This document shows, in pieces, positions 8,960-17,563 of a stretch of DNA of 64,000 nucleotides. Source of the DNA: Cellulophaga sp. BC115SP (GTDB taxonomy: Bacteria; Bacteroidota; Bacteroidia; Cytophagales; Spirosomataceae). The notes under the pieces are model-generated. The model was given only the letters and a program-made list of their open reading frames with translations. It was not told where the DNA came from and did no database searches. The stretch is taken from positions 62,001 to 126,000 of the forward strand of contig NZ_JAAALB010000001.1 in the NCBI RefSeq assembly GCF_009905545.1. The letters are read 5' to 3'. Within the stretch, counting starts at the first letter, position 1; each line of letters starts with the position of its first letter. Both the position numbers and the translations under genes were made by a program.

Positions 8960-9994
8960 ATGAGTCAATTAAGACCTTTAGAATTACGAAGCGATACTTT
9001 TACCAAGCCAACTCCAGCCATGCTCGAAGCCATGTTTAGCGCGGAAGTTGGCGATGATGTTTTTGAGGAAGATTATACCGTCAAAAAACTAGAATCCAAA
9101 GCTGCTGAAATGTTTGGTTATGAAGCTGGTTTGTTTTGTACATCGGGCACTATGACCAACCAAATTGCCATCAATGTCCACGTCAACCAAGGTGACGAGG
9201 TGATTTGTGATGCGCTCTCACACGTGTATCTGTACGAAGGCGGTGGTATTGCCTCCAACTCATCAGCATCTGTGAATTTGCTTCATGGCAATAGAGGACG
9301 AATCACGGCTGAGCAAATCATAGATGTGATTCAGCCTGACAATTTACATCACCCTATTTCTAGGTTAGTATCTTTAGAAAATACGGTAAACAAAGGTGGT
9401 GGTGCCTATTACGATATTCAAGAGATTGTTAAAATTAAGGAAGTTTGTAATGCCCACAATATGGCTCTTCACTTAGATGGGGCACGTATTTTTAATGCCT
9501 TGGTCGAAACGAAGGAATCTCCCAAGCAATATGGTGAACTGTTTGACTCTATGTCGATTTGCCTTTCAAAAGGGCTTGGTATTCCTGTAGGTTCTGTTTT
9601 ATTGGGTACTAAAGACTTTATCAAGAAGGCTCGTCGTGTGCGTAAACGTTGGGGAGGCGGTTGGCGTCAAGCTGGTTATTTGGCGGCAGCTGGGATTTAT
9701 GCTTTGGATAATCATGTCGACAGACTCACTGAAGACCATCAGCGTGCAAGAGGTATTGGTGCATTAATGTCTCAAAAAGCGGAAGTTCTTGAAGTGTTAC
9801 CAGTAGATACTAATATTGTGATTTTCACTTTAGACAATGGTATTCTATCTTCTGACTATGTCAAAAAATTGGCTGATGTAGGTATCAAGGCAGCGACTTT
9901 TGGCAAGCATCAAGTCCGCTTTGTCACGCATTTAGATTTTACAGACCAAGATTTAGAAGAATTTTCGGTAAGAATAAAAAAGGATATTTTGTAG
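8960..9994 (+). CDS. ltaE: Low-specificity L-threonine aldolase
   Basis: A PLP-dependent fold-type I enzyme that splits L-threonine or allo-threonine into glycine and acetaldehyde. From the chosen ATG it is 344 aa, the normal family length. An upstream in-frame ATG at 8900 would add 20 residues (MPKIQLAIF...) with no match to the family, so 8960 is preferred because the conserved LELRSDTFTKPT starts right after it. Other signature parts are GDDVFEEDYTVKKLE, the HLDGARIFNA segment near 171 and the PLP lysine K204 in CLSKGLGIPVGS. It stands as a single gene with an inverted repeat downstream. The gene symbol is by family, not by locus. Confidence 0.92.
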   Translation: MSQLRPLELRSDTFTKPTPAMLEAMFSAEVGDDVFEEDYTVKKLESKAAEMFGYEAGLFCTSGTMTNQIAINVHVNQGDEVICDALSHVYLYEGGGIASNSSASVNLLHGNRGRITAEQIIDVIQPDNLHHPISRLVSLENTVNKGGGAYYDIQEIVKIKEVCNAHNMALHLDGARIFNALVETKESPKQYGELFDSMSICLSKGLGIPVGSVLLGTKDFIKKARRVRKRWGGGWRQAGYLAAAGIYALDNHVDRLTEDHQRARGIGALMSQKAEVLEVLPVDTNIVIFTLDNGILSSDYVKKLADVGIKAATFGKHQVRFVTHLDFTDQDLEEFSVRIKKDIL

Positions 9995-10328
9995 AAATTA
10001 ATTTTCCACGCAATAGGCTTTAAGCTATACGCCTTAAGCTAAATAAAATTCAATAAGCAAAATCACCTTGTTTCCCTTTGTAAAAGCGCCGTAGGTGCGA
10101 CAGACTTCAAAATAGTTTGATTGCTGTCGCACCTACGGCGCTAATGAATTGAACTGCCTTTGTTCCTTTTTTTAACAATAAGAATCCGTCATACAACAAC
10201 ACAATCCACTCATTTACAAACAGATACCATTCAATAAGATTCAAATAGTTTGGTTGGATATTTATACTTTTTTTAGGTATTTAAGACAATGTCTCTCATA
10301 AACCCTACAAAGTATAACCCCAAAAACT
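9995..10328. repeat. Intergenic region with a 19-bp perfect inverted repeat
   Basis: AGCGCCGTAGGTGCGACAG at 10085-10103 is exactly complementary to 10124-10142, with a 20-bp loop between. It looks like a dispersed REP-like element of the host rather than a terminator, because no T-run follows. The short words GGCTTTAAGC and GCCTTAAGC around 10017-10040 recall similar words near 365-395 and 15073-15095. No gene is seen. Confidence 0.6.
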
Positions 10329-11312
10329 ATGAAGAAACTAGCAAAAATTCTTGTATTACTTTTAACAGTAGTCCTGATTGGCATCGTCGGAATCCTCTCT
10401 TATGTATCCTTTGCTTTACCCGATGTAGGACCTCCCCCTGAAATAAGTATTAAACCCAACGCCGCTTCCATCGAAAATGGTCGATATTTGGCAAATCACG
10501 TGGCAGTTTGCATTGATTGTCATAGTACTAGGGATTATACCCTATTCGCTGCCCCTCCTATTGCAGGTACAGAAGGTAAAGGCGGAGAGACCTTCGATCA
10601 TCGATTGGGCTTTCCTGGAAGTTATACTGCCAAAAATATCACCCCCTCAGGTATAGGAAATTGGACTGATGGTGAAATTTACAGAGCTATGACCACTGGT
10701 GTGAGTAAAGATGGGCATGCACTTTTTCCTATCATGCCATATCCATACTATGCTTCAATGGATCCACAAGATGCCAATGATATTATTGCCTATATCAGAA
10801 CCTTAAAACCTCTGGACAATACTCCTCCTTCTTCTACTTCGGACTTTCCAATGAATTTTATCATTAATACTATTCCTCAAAAAGCAAAAGCTATGTCCAA
10901 ACCTAGTGAAAATGATATTTTAAAATATGGCGAGTACTTGATTACAGTGGCTTCTTGCAGAGAATGTCATACAAAACCTGATGGTAAAGGAGGAAAAGTT
11001 CCAGAAATGGACTATGCTGGAGGTTTTGAGTTTCCAATGCCAGGATTTGGCAAGTTGGTTTCACCAAATATTACCCCAGACAACGAAACGGGTATAGGAA
11101 AATGGACCAAAGAAGCTTTTGTTGCAAGATTTAAAGCATACTCTGATAGCACCTATCAATCACAGAAAGTAGAGAAAGGACAATTTCAGACTATGATGCC
11201 TTGGACGATGTACAGTGGTATGAAGGTAAAAGATTTAGAGGCAATTTATACCTATCTTAAAAGTATAAAACCTGTAAAAAATAAGGTAGTAAAATTTACT
11301 TCAGAAATATAA
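10329..11312 (+). CDS. Membrane-anchored dihaem cytochrome c
   Basis: 327 aa. Residues 4-30 form one hydrophobic anchor, so the rest lies in the periplasm. Two c-type haem sites are visible: CIDCH (61-65) and CRECH (210-214). Each is followed by a TAKNITPSGIGNWTDGE or SPNITPDNETGIGKWT segment, the repeat typical of the dihaem cytochromes associated with alcohol/aldehyde dehydrogenase and nicotinate hydroxylase electron transport. Internal duplication of about 150 residues is clear. No dehydrogenase partner is adjacent, so the electron donor is unknown. Confidence 0.9.
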   Translation: MKKLAKILVLLLTVVLIGIVGILSYVSFALPDVGPPPEISIKPNAASIENGRYLANHVAVCIDCHSTRDYTLFAAPPIAGTEGKGGETFDHRLGFPGSYTAKNITPSGIGNWTDGEIYRAMTTGVSKDGHALFPIMPYPYYASMDPQDANDIIAYIRTLKPLDNTPPSSTSDFPMNFIINTIPQKAKAMSKPSENDILKYGEYLITVASCRECHTKPDGKGGKVPEMDYAGGFEFPMPGFGKLVSPNITPDNETGIGKWTKEAFVARFKAYSDSTYQSQKVEKGQFQTMMPWTMYSGMKVKDLEAIYTYLKSIKPVKNKVVKFTSEI

Positions 11313-11326
11313 TGATACTGAGCGTT

Positions 11327-11384
11327 TTGTGATTGAGTGATGGGATATTATTCAAACAATTAATATTCAAGCACTCAATCACAA
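11327..11384. terminator. Inverted repeat between convergent genes
   Basis: TTGTGATTGAGTG (11327-11339) is perfectly complementary to 11372-11384, and an inner ATATTA/TAATAT pair tightens the hairpin. It lies between the converging cytochrome and galT genes and could terminate both. The T-run is weak. Confidence 0.45.
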
Positions 11385-11397
11385 TGCACTAACTCAC

Positions 11398-12432
11398 TCA
11401 GTTTTTATAATGCACTTCTGGTAAATCTCTTAAAATTGATGCACTTTTTTCTGCTGAAATATCTCTTTGTGGGTTGGCTAACATTTCATAACCTACCATA
11501 AATTTCTTCACAGTTGCCGAGCGCAGCAAAGGTGGATAAAACACAAAATGCCAGTGCCACTCGTCGTGAGGCAAACCATCGGTTGGTGCTTGGTGAATAC
11601 CCGCCGAATATGGAAATGATGTTTCGAAAAGATTATCATATTTCACGGTCAAACGCTTGTAAGCATTTGCCAAGGCATCACGCTCCTCAGAAGTCATATC
11701 GCTGATACGTGCCATTTTACGCTTTGGAATCAACATAGCTTCGAAAGGCCACACCGCCCAGAAAGGTACCAAAGCAACAAAATGCTCGTTTTCGAACAAT
11801 ACACGCTCTTTTTTCTCTAATTCTTTTTCCAAATAATCCGCCAAAAGCGAACGGTTGTGTTTTGCCCAATATTTAGCTTGTGCATTTTGTTTCTTTAACG
11901 GTTCGTCAGGAATACCACTTTGCGCCCAGATTTGTCCGTGTGGATGTGGATTTGAACATCCCATCACAAAGCCTTTATTTTCAAAGATTTGAACGTAATT
12001 GATAAAATCCTTTGCACCTAAAGTATTGTACTCGTCAACCCAAGCATCAACTACCGCACGAATTCCCTCTTCTGACATTTCTGGAACTGTAAGGTTGTGA
12101 GCAGGTGAAAAACAAATCACACGACCTACACCTCTTTCAGTTTTTGCCAAAAACAATTCGCCATCTTCGTACTTTTCGTCTGGCGTATCTTTTAGCAAAG
12201 CTGCAAAATCGTTGTCGAAAACGTACACTTGCTCATAATTTGGGTTTACTTCGCCATTGGCACGGGTATTTCCTGCACACAAATAGCAATCTGGATCATG
12301 TGCTGGACGTTCGTCATTCGCTAATTTTTCTACCTGACCCTGCCAAGGACGTTTGGCACGGTGTGGTGACACTAATACCCAACTTTCGGTAAGTGGGTTA
12401 TATCTACGATGTGGATTTTCGTCGAAATTCAT
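11398..12432 (-). CDS. galT: Galactose-1-phosphate uridylyltransferase
   Basis: The second Leloir-pathway enzyme, exchanging UMP between UDP-glucose and galactose-1-phosphate. The 344-aa length is normal. N-terminal motifs include [22 protein letters not shown], and the zinc cysteines C49/C52 lie in CYLCAGN. The active site is [11 protein letters not shown] with H163 and the nucleophilic H165. The C-terminal half has the [11 protein letters not shown] and [10 protein letters not shown] stretches. It follows galK on the same strand (gap about 83 bp), making a galKT unit that is probably controlled by the divergent LacI-type regulator. Confidence 0.96.
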   Translation of the reverse strand: MNFDENPHRRYNPLTESWVLVSPHRAKRPWQGQVEKLANDERPAHDPDCYLCAGNTRANGEVNPNYEQVYVFDNDFAALLKDTPDEKYEDGELFLAKTERGVGRVICFSPAHNLTVPEMSEEGIRAVVDAWVDEYNTLGAKDFINYVQIFENKGFVMGCSNPHPHGQIWAQSGIPDEPLKKQNAQAKYWAKHNRSLLADYLEKELEKKERVLFENEHFVALVPFWAVWPFEAMLIPKRKMARISDMTSEERDALANAYKRLTVKYDNLFETSFPYSAGIHQAPTDGLPHDEWHWHFVFYPPLLRSATVKKFMVGYEMLANPQRDISAEKSASILRDLPEVHYKN

Positions 12433-12515
12433 AAAGGATATAAGCTGTTAGCAAAAAGCTTTGAGCTTTTTTATTTTTTATCAAGTCGAAATTTTACTAA
12501 TCGACAAGACTGATT

Positions 12516-13667
12516 TTAAACTAATTCTGTTCCGTTAGTGAGTGCTACTACATAATACACCAACTCACGGTTATACTCTTTTTGATAAGCCTCTGTCAAT
12601 TGTGCAATAAGAACGTCTAATTGAGCTTTTTCGACAATATTAACAGTACAACCGCCAAAACCACCTCCCATCATTCGAGAGCCAATGACAGCAGGGTTAT
12701 CTTTGGTTTGGTCTACCAAAAAGTCTAATTCTGGGCAACTTACTTCATAATCATGTTGTAAACCATGGTGGGTTTCATACATTTTCTGTCCAAAAGTTGC
12801 CAAATCATATTGCGATAACGCCTCACAAGCAACCTCCACACGCTCAATTTCTCCAATTACATATTTGGCACGACGATACACAACATCAGTCATTGAAGCC
12901 TGCACTTGAGCCAACATATCGAATGATACATCTCTCCAAGATTTAACCTCAGGAAAATGAGTTGCAATCAAACCTAAACCCTCTTCACACTCCAAACGAC
13001 GAGTATTATATTCAGAATCTCCCAAAGAATGTTTTACACCTGTATTACACAAAACAACAGCATGTTCAGGCAAAGCAATAGGGAAATATTGGTAAGAAAG
13101 GTCACGACAATCCAAACGAATTACTGAGTCTTTTTTACCAAACATTGAAGCAAACTGGTCCATAATACCACAGTTTACACCAACGAAATTATTTTCAGCA
13201 GCCTTCGAAATTTGTACCATTTGCAAAGTCGACAAGCCTAATTCATAGATATAGTTGATTGCAAAAGAAAGACCCGTTTCGACAGCCGCTGATGAAGAAA
13301 CTCCCGCTCCCAAAGGAATATCGCCTCCGAAAACCAAATTAAAACCACCAAATTGCTTACCTGCTTTTTGAAGCTCGTCTACCACTCCAATCAAATAATT
13401 ACACCAAGAATACTCAGATGCGACAGGATTATCAACCGAAAAAACGGTGGCACTATCCAAATCGAAAGCAACTACATGGCATTCCTTGTCGGCACGTGGA
13501 GAGATAGAAAAGTAAATAGCTTTGTCGATACTGGCAGGCAATACATAGCCATCGTTGTAGTCGGTGTGCTCGCCAATGAGATTGATACGACCAGGAGCAC
13601 GAACAGTAATAGTTGGTTCAGCCGAGAAAGTATCGACAAATTTTTTGATGATTGATTCCGGATACAT
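12516..13667 (-). CDS. galK: Galactokinase
   Basis: Phosphorylates galactose at C1, the entry to the Leloir pathway. From the ATG at 13667 the protein is 383 aa, the usual size. An in-frame ATG at 13787 would add 40 residues unlike the family and is rejected. The galactokinase signature GRINLIGEHTDYNDGYVLP is at 26-44. The GHMP kinase ATP loop, PLGAGVSSSAAVETG, is in the middle, and the third GHMP motif, GSRMMGGGFGGCTVNIV, is near the C-terminus. It is the first gene of galK-galT, divergent from the LacI-family gene. Confidence 0.96.
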   Translation of the reverse strand: MYPESIIKKFVDTFSAEPTITVRAPGRINLIGEHTDYNDGYVLPASIDKAIYFSISPRADKECHVVAFDLDSATVFSVDNPVASEYSWCNYLIGVVDELQKAGKQFGGFNLVFGGDIPLGAGVSSSAAVETGLSFAINYIYELGLSTLQMVQISKAAENNFVGVNCGIMDQFASMFGKKDSVIRLDCRDLSYQYFPIALPEHAVVLCNTGVKHSLGDSEYNTRRLECEEGLGLIATHFPEVKSWRDVSFDMLAQVQASMTDVVYRRAKYVIGEIERVEVACEALSQYDLATFGQKMYETHHGLQHDYEVSCPELDFLVDQTKDNPAVIGSRMMGGGFGGCTVNIVEKAQLDVLIAQLTEAYQKEYNRELVYYVVALTNGTELV

Positions 13668-14059
13668 GTTAATTTGTTTCAAAAAGATTGCATAAGGTAA
13701 GATGACATTTGGTTGGTACTTTTCGGTGATTTTCAAAAAGAAAAGTTCAAACCTTCTAAAAACAACACGCTTGTCACCGTAGGCCAAACAAGAGGAAAAG
13801 CCTTCAAAGCAAAGACTTTTTTATCAATTGGCACAATTGGATGTTCAAAGGAATCAATTTTTTGAGCAAAAAACTAACATAGCAGATTGGGTAAAGTCTC
13901 ATTTTAACAAATCTTAAGTAAAATGGGCTGTAAAGGGTATAATCAAACATTTGCACAGATTTGCACAATTCAGGGAATCGTAATTCCTACTAAGACTATT
14001 GCAGGAATGTTTGTAATTTAGCAGTTCCATAAGCCAAGGCTTGGGACTTCCTGAAAAAT
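13668..14059. promoter_or_regulatory. galK / LacI-regulator divergent control region
   Basis: This 392-bp region must carry the promoters of both divergent units. Two direct copies of ATTTGCACA (13949-13957 and 13959-13967) are exactly one helical turn apart. A small palindrome, GGAAT-CGTA-ATTCC (13974-13987), follows. TTGGCACAATTGG (about 13825) contains a related CACAA word. These are candidate operators for the adjacent LacI-type protein. I do not see a clean TAnnTTTG box. Confidence 0.45.
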
Positions 14060-15067
14060 ATGCAAAAGACACAAGTTACTATCAAACATATAGCGCAAGC
14101 GTTGAATATTTCGATTTCGACGGTTTCACGCGCATTACAAAATCATCCACGAATTGGTTTGAGAACAAAAGAAAAAGTTTTTGAAATGGCACAAAAACTC
14201 AACTACGTCCCAAACCCCGCAGCGATTTTGCTCAAAAAGAATAAAACCTATACAATTGGCGTTGTTCTTCCTCACTTACAAGAAGAGTTTTTTTCACAAG
14301 CGATTACAGCCATTGAAGATGTTATTTCAGCAGAAAATTATAATGTAGTCGTTAGTCAATCTCGTGATAAATTAGAAAGAGAAAATAGAGCTATCAAATC
14401 CTTCATCAGTAGCCGTGTCGATGGCGTCATTGCATCTATTTCGGCCGAAACTACTCAGTATTACCAGTTTAGAGAATTAGAAAAATATGGTATCCCGATT
14501 GTATTTTTTGATCGTGCACCCAAAGATGTTGCTGTCAATAAAGTAAGAGGTAATATTGCCGATGCTGCTTTTGAAGTAATTGATTTTTTGGCAAAAAAAG
14601 GGATTAAAAAAGTAGCTATTCTGAATGGTCCTGCCAGTTTAGAAATCTCTGACGAACGCTTAATGGGTTATTGGGGAGCTATGAAAAAATTCAATCTTCC
14701 TATTATTCAAAACTATATCAAATCTACAGATTTGAGTAAAGAAGATACTACAAAAAAGATGATTGAGTTGTTGAATGGAGATGAATTGCCAGAGGCCGTT
14801 TTCTGCTTCAATGACTATGTAGCGCTATATGCCATGCAAGCTTGTAAACAAAAAGGTCTTGTTCCCAACAAAGATATCATGTTTGTAAGCTTTGCGAATC
14901 TTCCCATTACTACCTATCTCGACAATCCTCCGCTAGCTTCGGTAGAACAGTTTGCGTATCAAATGGGAGAAAAGGCAGCACAACTGCTGTTAAAAATTAT
15001 CCATGCAGAAAAAGAAACGCTTGACCCTGAAGATATTGTAGTAAATACCAAGCTGATTATACACTAA
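14060..15067 (+). CDS. LacI-family transcriptional regulator
   Basis: 335 aa with an N-terminal LacI helix-turn-helix (TIKHIAQALNISISTVSRAL, residues 7-26) and hinge (about 45-58). A periplasmic-binding-protein-like effector domain follows (60-335; segments YTIGVVLPHLQEEFFSQAI and PEAVFCFNDYVALYAMQAC). Divergent placement next to galK-galT suggests it controls galactose use, with a sugar as effector. The sequence does not identify the ligand, and CcpA-like or other sugar regulators share this architecture. Confidence 0.9.
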   Translation: MQKTQVTIKHIAQALNISISTVSRALQNHPRIGLRTKEKVFEMAQKLNYVPNPAAILLKKNKTYTIGVVLPHLQEEFFSQAITAIEDVISAENYNVVVSQSRDKLERENRAIKSFISSRVDGVIASISAETTQYYQFRELEKYGIPIVFFDRAPKDVAVNKVRGNIADAAFEVIDFLAKKGIKKVAILNGPASLEISDERLMGYWGAMKKFNLPIIQNYIKSTDLSKEDTTKKMIELLNGDELPEAVFCFNDYVALYAMQACKQKGLVPNKDIMFVSFANLPITTYLDNPPLASVEQFAYQMGEKAAQLLLKIIHAEKETLDPEDIVVNTKLIIH

Positions 15068-15472
15068 ATTTTGCTGTAGGCAATAAGCTGTAAGCACTAG
15101 GCAGAAAATCTTCTCAGCCATTGCTGGTCTTTTGACCAACAACACAAGCGTCAGATACTCGCCGACTATAAAGACGAGTATTTACTTTAGTAGAAATACT
15201 CAGCCATCGTTGGTCTTTTGACCAACAACACAAGCGTCAGATACTCGCCGACTATAAAGACGAGTATTTACTTTTCTCAGCCATCGTTGGTCTTTTGACC
15301 AACAACACAAGCGACAGAAACTCGCCGACTATAAAGACGAGTATTTACTTTAGTAGAAATACTATACTTCATGAGGGTAATTCCTGTTCTCAAATTTGAT
15401 ACTTGATTACGCACGTATTGTTGGTCAAAAGACCAACAAGGGCAAAGTTGGATATTTGTCGTGAGGAACAGA
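15068..15472. repeat. Three tandem copies of a two-hairpin repeat
   Basis: Units begin at CTCAGCCA at 15113, 15199 and 15276 (periods 86 and 77 bp), and the array ends near 15362. Each unit contains hairpin A (GTTGGTC-TTTT-GACCAAC; imperfect in unit 1) and hairpin B (ATACTCG...CGAGTAT, ACTCG in unit 3). A lone hairpin-A copy in opposite orientation lies at about 15418-15440 (GTTGGTCAAAAGACCAAC). Unit 2 lacks the 9-10 bp spacer AGTAGAAATA. No gene is present. This resembles REP/BIME-like intergenic arrays. Confidence 0.8.
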
Positions 15473-16108
15473 TTATAGTTGTTTTAGCACAAACTGCGGA
15501 GGTCGCTGTTTGGATAACATCAGTAAAATGCCTTCGTATGTTAAGGTTTCCAAGAGTTTTTTAGCGCGGTATTCCGAAATATTGACCAACTTCGCATATT
15601 CTTTTGCCGACACTCTTTTATTTTTCTTCAAAAACGCCATCAAGTATTTTACATTTTGTTGTTCCAACAATTCACTTTCTACCGTTTTGTCAGTCTTATC
15701 TAAAATTTGAGACATTTCTTTAGAAACTGGAGTCGTTTGGTCGTTGGCGCGAACATAAACAGTCCGATTGCCTTTTTCGTCCAAAGCTTCGTGTGGTTTA
15801 TCAGAACTCTCGTCAATTTCTATCACTAAGACTTTTTTTCTGTTTTCCCACATAAGAGCGCGATAACGAATATCGATAGAGGGAATGATCAAATGTTCGG
15901 CAGCCTCAGCCAACTTAGTCATTTCTTCCAACTCGGAGCACCCTTTTACGGTACGATCATCGTTAATGCCAATCAAAAGAGTACCTCCCGCAGTATTGGC
16001 AAATGCCGAAAGGGTACGTGCTATTTTAAAAGGACTATCTATTTTACTTTTAAACTCTAACTGAGAAGATTCTCTTTGAGTTAAATATTTGGTTAAGATT
16101 TCTGACAT
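15473..16108 (-). CDS. AlbA_2 (Schlafen-like) domain protein
   Basis: 211 aa. The N-terminal AlbA_2 domain (about 12-130) is recognised by ESSQLEFKSKID, LSAFANTAGGTLLIGINDD and the AEHLIIPSIDI strand. The C-terminal 60 residues form a small winged-helix-like region (NKRVSAKEYAKLVNISEYRA). Such proteins are annotated as ATP-binding or helix-turn-helix proteins. Their biochemical role is unclear, although related Schlafen cores can be nucleases. It stands alone. A TATCTTTG -7-like box at 16229-16236 on the minus strand may drive it. Confidence 0.82.
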   Translation of the reverse strand: MSEILTKYLTQRESSQLEFKSKIDSPFKIARTLSAFANTAGGTLLIGINDDRTVKGCSELEEMTKLAEAAEHLIIPSIDIRYRALMWENRKKVLVIEIDESSDKPHEALDEKGNRTVYVRANDQTTPVSKEMSQILDKTDKTVESELLEQQNVKYLMAFLKKNKRVSAKEYAKLVNISEYRAKKLLETLTYEGILLMLSKQRPPQFVLKQL

Positions 16109-16431
16109 TTTATCAAATTAAACAAGCCATATTCTGCTGTTTACAGGGAGTTAACTTTTTCTAATCAATTTTGAAGTTGGAAAGCCCTTATTTTCTTAAG
16201 AGAAAAAAGACATTTCAATAATTTTATACAAAGATACATATTCACAAGGTCTATTAAGTCGAAATAGTAGGAAGCAAAGTAGTTTTTCAAATTTTCAGAA
16301 AAATAAGCTATCTTGTAAAGTCTTTTCCTTTTGAGCTAGTAATCATACACATCGATCGCTATCAGAGGGGCCTATAAAAAATCTTCTATTAAAGATTTTA
16401 GTTTAATCAAAAATAATAAATCATTTATAAT
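16109..16431. other. Divergent intergenic region, 323 bp
   Basis: AT-rich spacer between the AlbA_2 gene and the phytanoyl-dioxygenase gene. It holds a minus-strand TATCTTTG (16229-16236) matching the -7 consensus and a small hairpin, AAAAATCTT...AAGATTTT, near 16377-16400. No coding signal. Confidence 0.4.
16229..16236 (-). promoter_or_regulatory. Candidate -7 box of the AlbA_2 gene
   Basis: Minus-strand TATCTTTG fits TAnnTTTG. No convincing -33 TTTG was found at the ideal distance, so the call is tentative. Confidence 0.35.
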
Positions 16432-17397
16432 ATGAATTTACCTTGGGTAGAATCACCTTTTTTTAACGAAATCCTCAAAACCAAGACTCTCACCGAAGAA
16501 GAGAAACAACTAGCAACCGAATATCATAAGAATGGTTTTGTTGTATTAAGAAATGTTTTTCCAGAGGATGTAATCGATCAAGTAAAAGCCGATATGAATC
16601 AAAAAGGCTTTAACGAAGACTTCCCAGTAACTGTTTACCGAGATAAAACTCGTATTCAGGATCTTTGGCAATACTCAGATAGCACCAAGCAGGTTTCATC
16701 GAACGACACAATCATGAAAACCTTGGAAATGCTTTACGACCGTGAGCCAATACCGTTCCAAACACTCAACTTTAAGTTTGGGTCTCAACAAAGAGCGCAC
16801 TCTGATACAATTCACTTTAGTTCGATTCCTGCACGTTATATGTGCGGAGTTTGGGTTGCATTGGAAGATGTTACTCCAGAAAACGGTGCTGTATTCTACT
16901 ACAGTGGCTCGCACCGAATGCCAGAATACAACTTTGCGCACATCAAAGATGCGCCTGAAGATACAACATACAACGATTACGTTCAGTATGAAGACTTCAT
17001 GCAGAGTATCATGAATGTTTCGGAGTTTGACAAGAAATTCTTCTATGCTAAAAAAGGAGATGCTTTAATTTGGTCTTCAAATATTATTCATGGAGGCTCA
17101 AAAGTAGAGGCAGAAGGTAGCACTCGTTATTCACAAGTAACTCACTATTACTTCAAAGATTGTATTTATTATACGCCGATGTTGTCAAATATGGTTACCA
17201 ACGAGTTGTACTTACGTAATGGTTTCAAGAATATCAAAACTGGAGAAAGTGTTCAATCTAACTTCAATGGGCACGTGATCAATCCATTACAAACAGCAAA
17301 TGACAAAGCCATTTTGAACAATCGATTGGATGATGTGAAAAAAATCTTAAAATTGATTAAATTAAAAGATAAGATTGTTAAAAAGTTATTCAAATAA
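16432..17397 (+). CDS. Phytanoyl-CoA dioxygenase (PhyH)-family protein
   Basis: A 321-aa Fe(II)/2-oxoglutarate-dependent oxygenase of the PhyH type. The metal triad is visible as H123-x-D125 (HSDTIHF) and H220 (IIHGGS). An arginine for 2-oxoglutarate lies about ten residues later in STRYSQVTHY. Bacterial members hydroxylate diverse small molecules; here the substrate is unknown and no biosynthetic neighbours exist. The gene ends just before the original ssrA terminator and the left attachment site, so it is the last host gene before the prophage. Confidence 0.85.
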   Translation: MNLPWVESPFFNEILKTKTLTEEEKQLATEYHKNGFVVLRNVFPEDVIDQVKADMNQKGFNEDFPVTVYRDKTRIQDLWQYSDSTKQVSSNDTIMKTLEMLYDREPIPFQTLNFKFGSQQRAHSDTIHFSSIPARYMCGVWVALEDVTPENGAVFYYSGSHRMPEYNFAHIKDAPEDTTYNDYVQYEDFMQSIMNVSEFDKKFFYAKKGDALIWSSNIIHGGSKVEAEGSTRYSQVTHYYFKDCIYYTPMLSNMVTNELYLRNGFKNIKTGESVQSNFNGHVINPLQTANDKAILNNRLDDVKKILKLIKLKDKIVKKLFK

Positions 17398-17400
17398 AAC

Positions 17401-17437
17401 AAAAAAGCCTCTTGAAACATTTTCAAGAGGCTTTTTT
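17401..17437. terminator. Original ssrA / PhyH bidirectional terminator
   Basis: AAAAAAGCCTCTTGAAA pairs perfectly over 17 bp with 17421-17437 around a CAT loop, with A- and T-runs on both sides. It ends the PhyH transcript on the plus strand. Before phage insertion it would also have ended ssrA on the minus strand. Confidence 0.9.
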
Positions 17438-17441
17438 GTTG

Positions 17442-17463
17442 GTGGAGACGGAGAGATTCGAAC
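17442..17463. repeat. attL core (22 bp)
   Basis: The core begins GTGGAGACGGAGAG and ends TTCGAAC, identical to 59061-59082. On the minus strand it is the last part of tmRNA. Here the flanking bases 17440-17442 complete an encoded CCA tail, so this side carries the displaced original host 3' end. Confidence 0.92.
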
Positions 17464-17496
17464 ACCGAAAAGTTACCACTAATACCGCTTATTTTA

Positions 17497-17537
17497 ACGT
17501 ATGGGGCATTTTTCTCGTTGACGTATAGAGAATTTCT
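17497..17537. promoter_or_regulatory. Candidate integrase arm-type repeats
   Basis: Two direct, imperfect copies, ACGTATGGGGCATTTTTCT (17497-17515) and ACGTATAGAGAATTTCT (17521-17537), lie 24 bp apart, 35-75 bp inside attL. That is where arm-binding sites of tyrosine integrases are expected. This is inference from position and repetition only. Confidence 0.35.
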
Positions 17538-17563
17538 ACTGCCACTCAGCTTTTTTGTGATTA

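Noticed and set aside
13668-13787. N-terminal extension of galactokinase
   Set aside because: The extra 40 residues do not resemble the family; the start at 13667 gives the normal length and motif spacing.
15113-15362. CRISPR array
   Set aside because: The repeat unit is 77-86 bp with no unique spacers; it is a tandem array of hairpin pairs.
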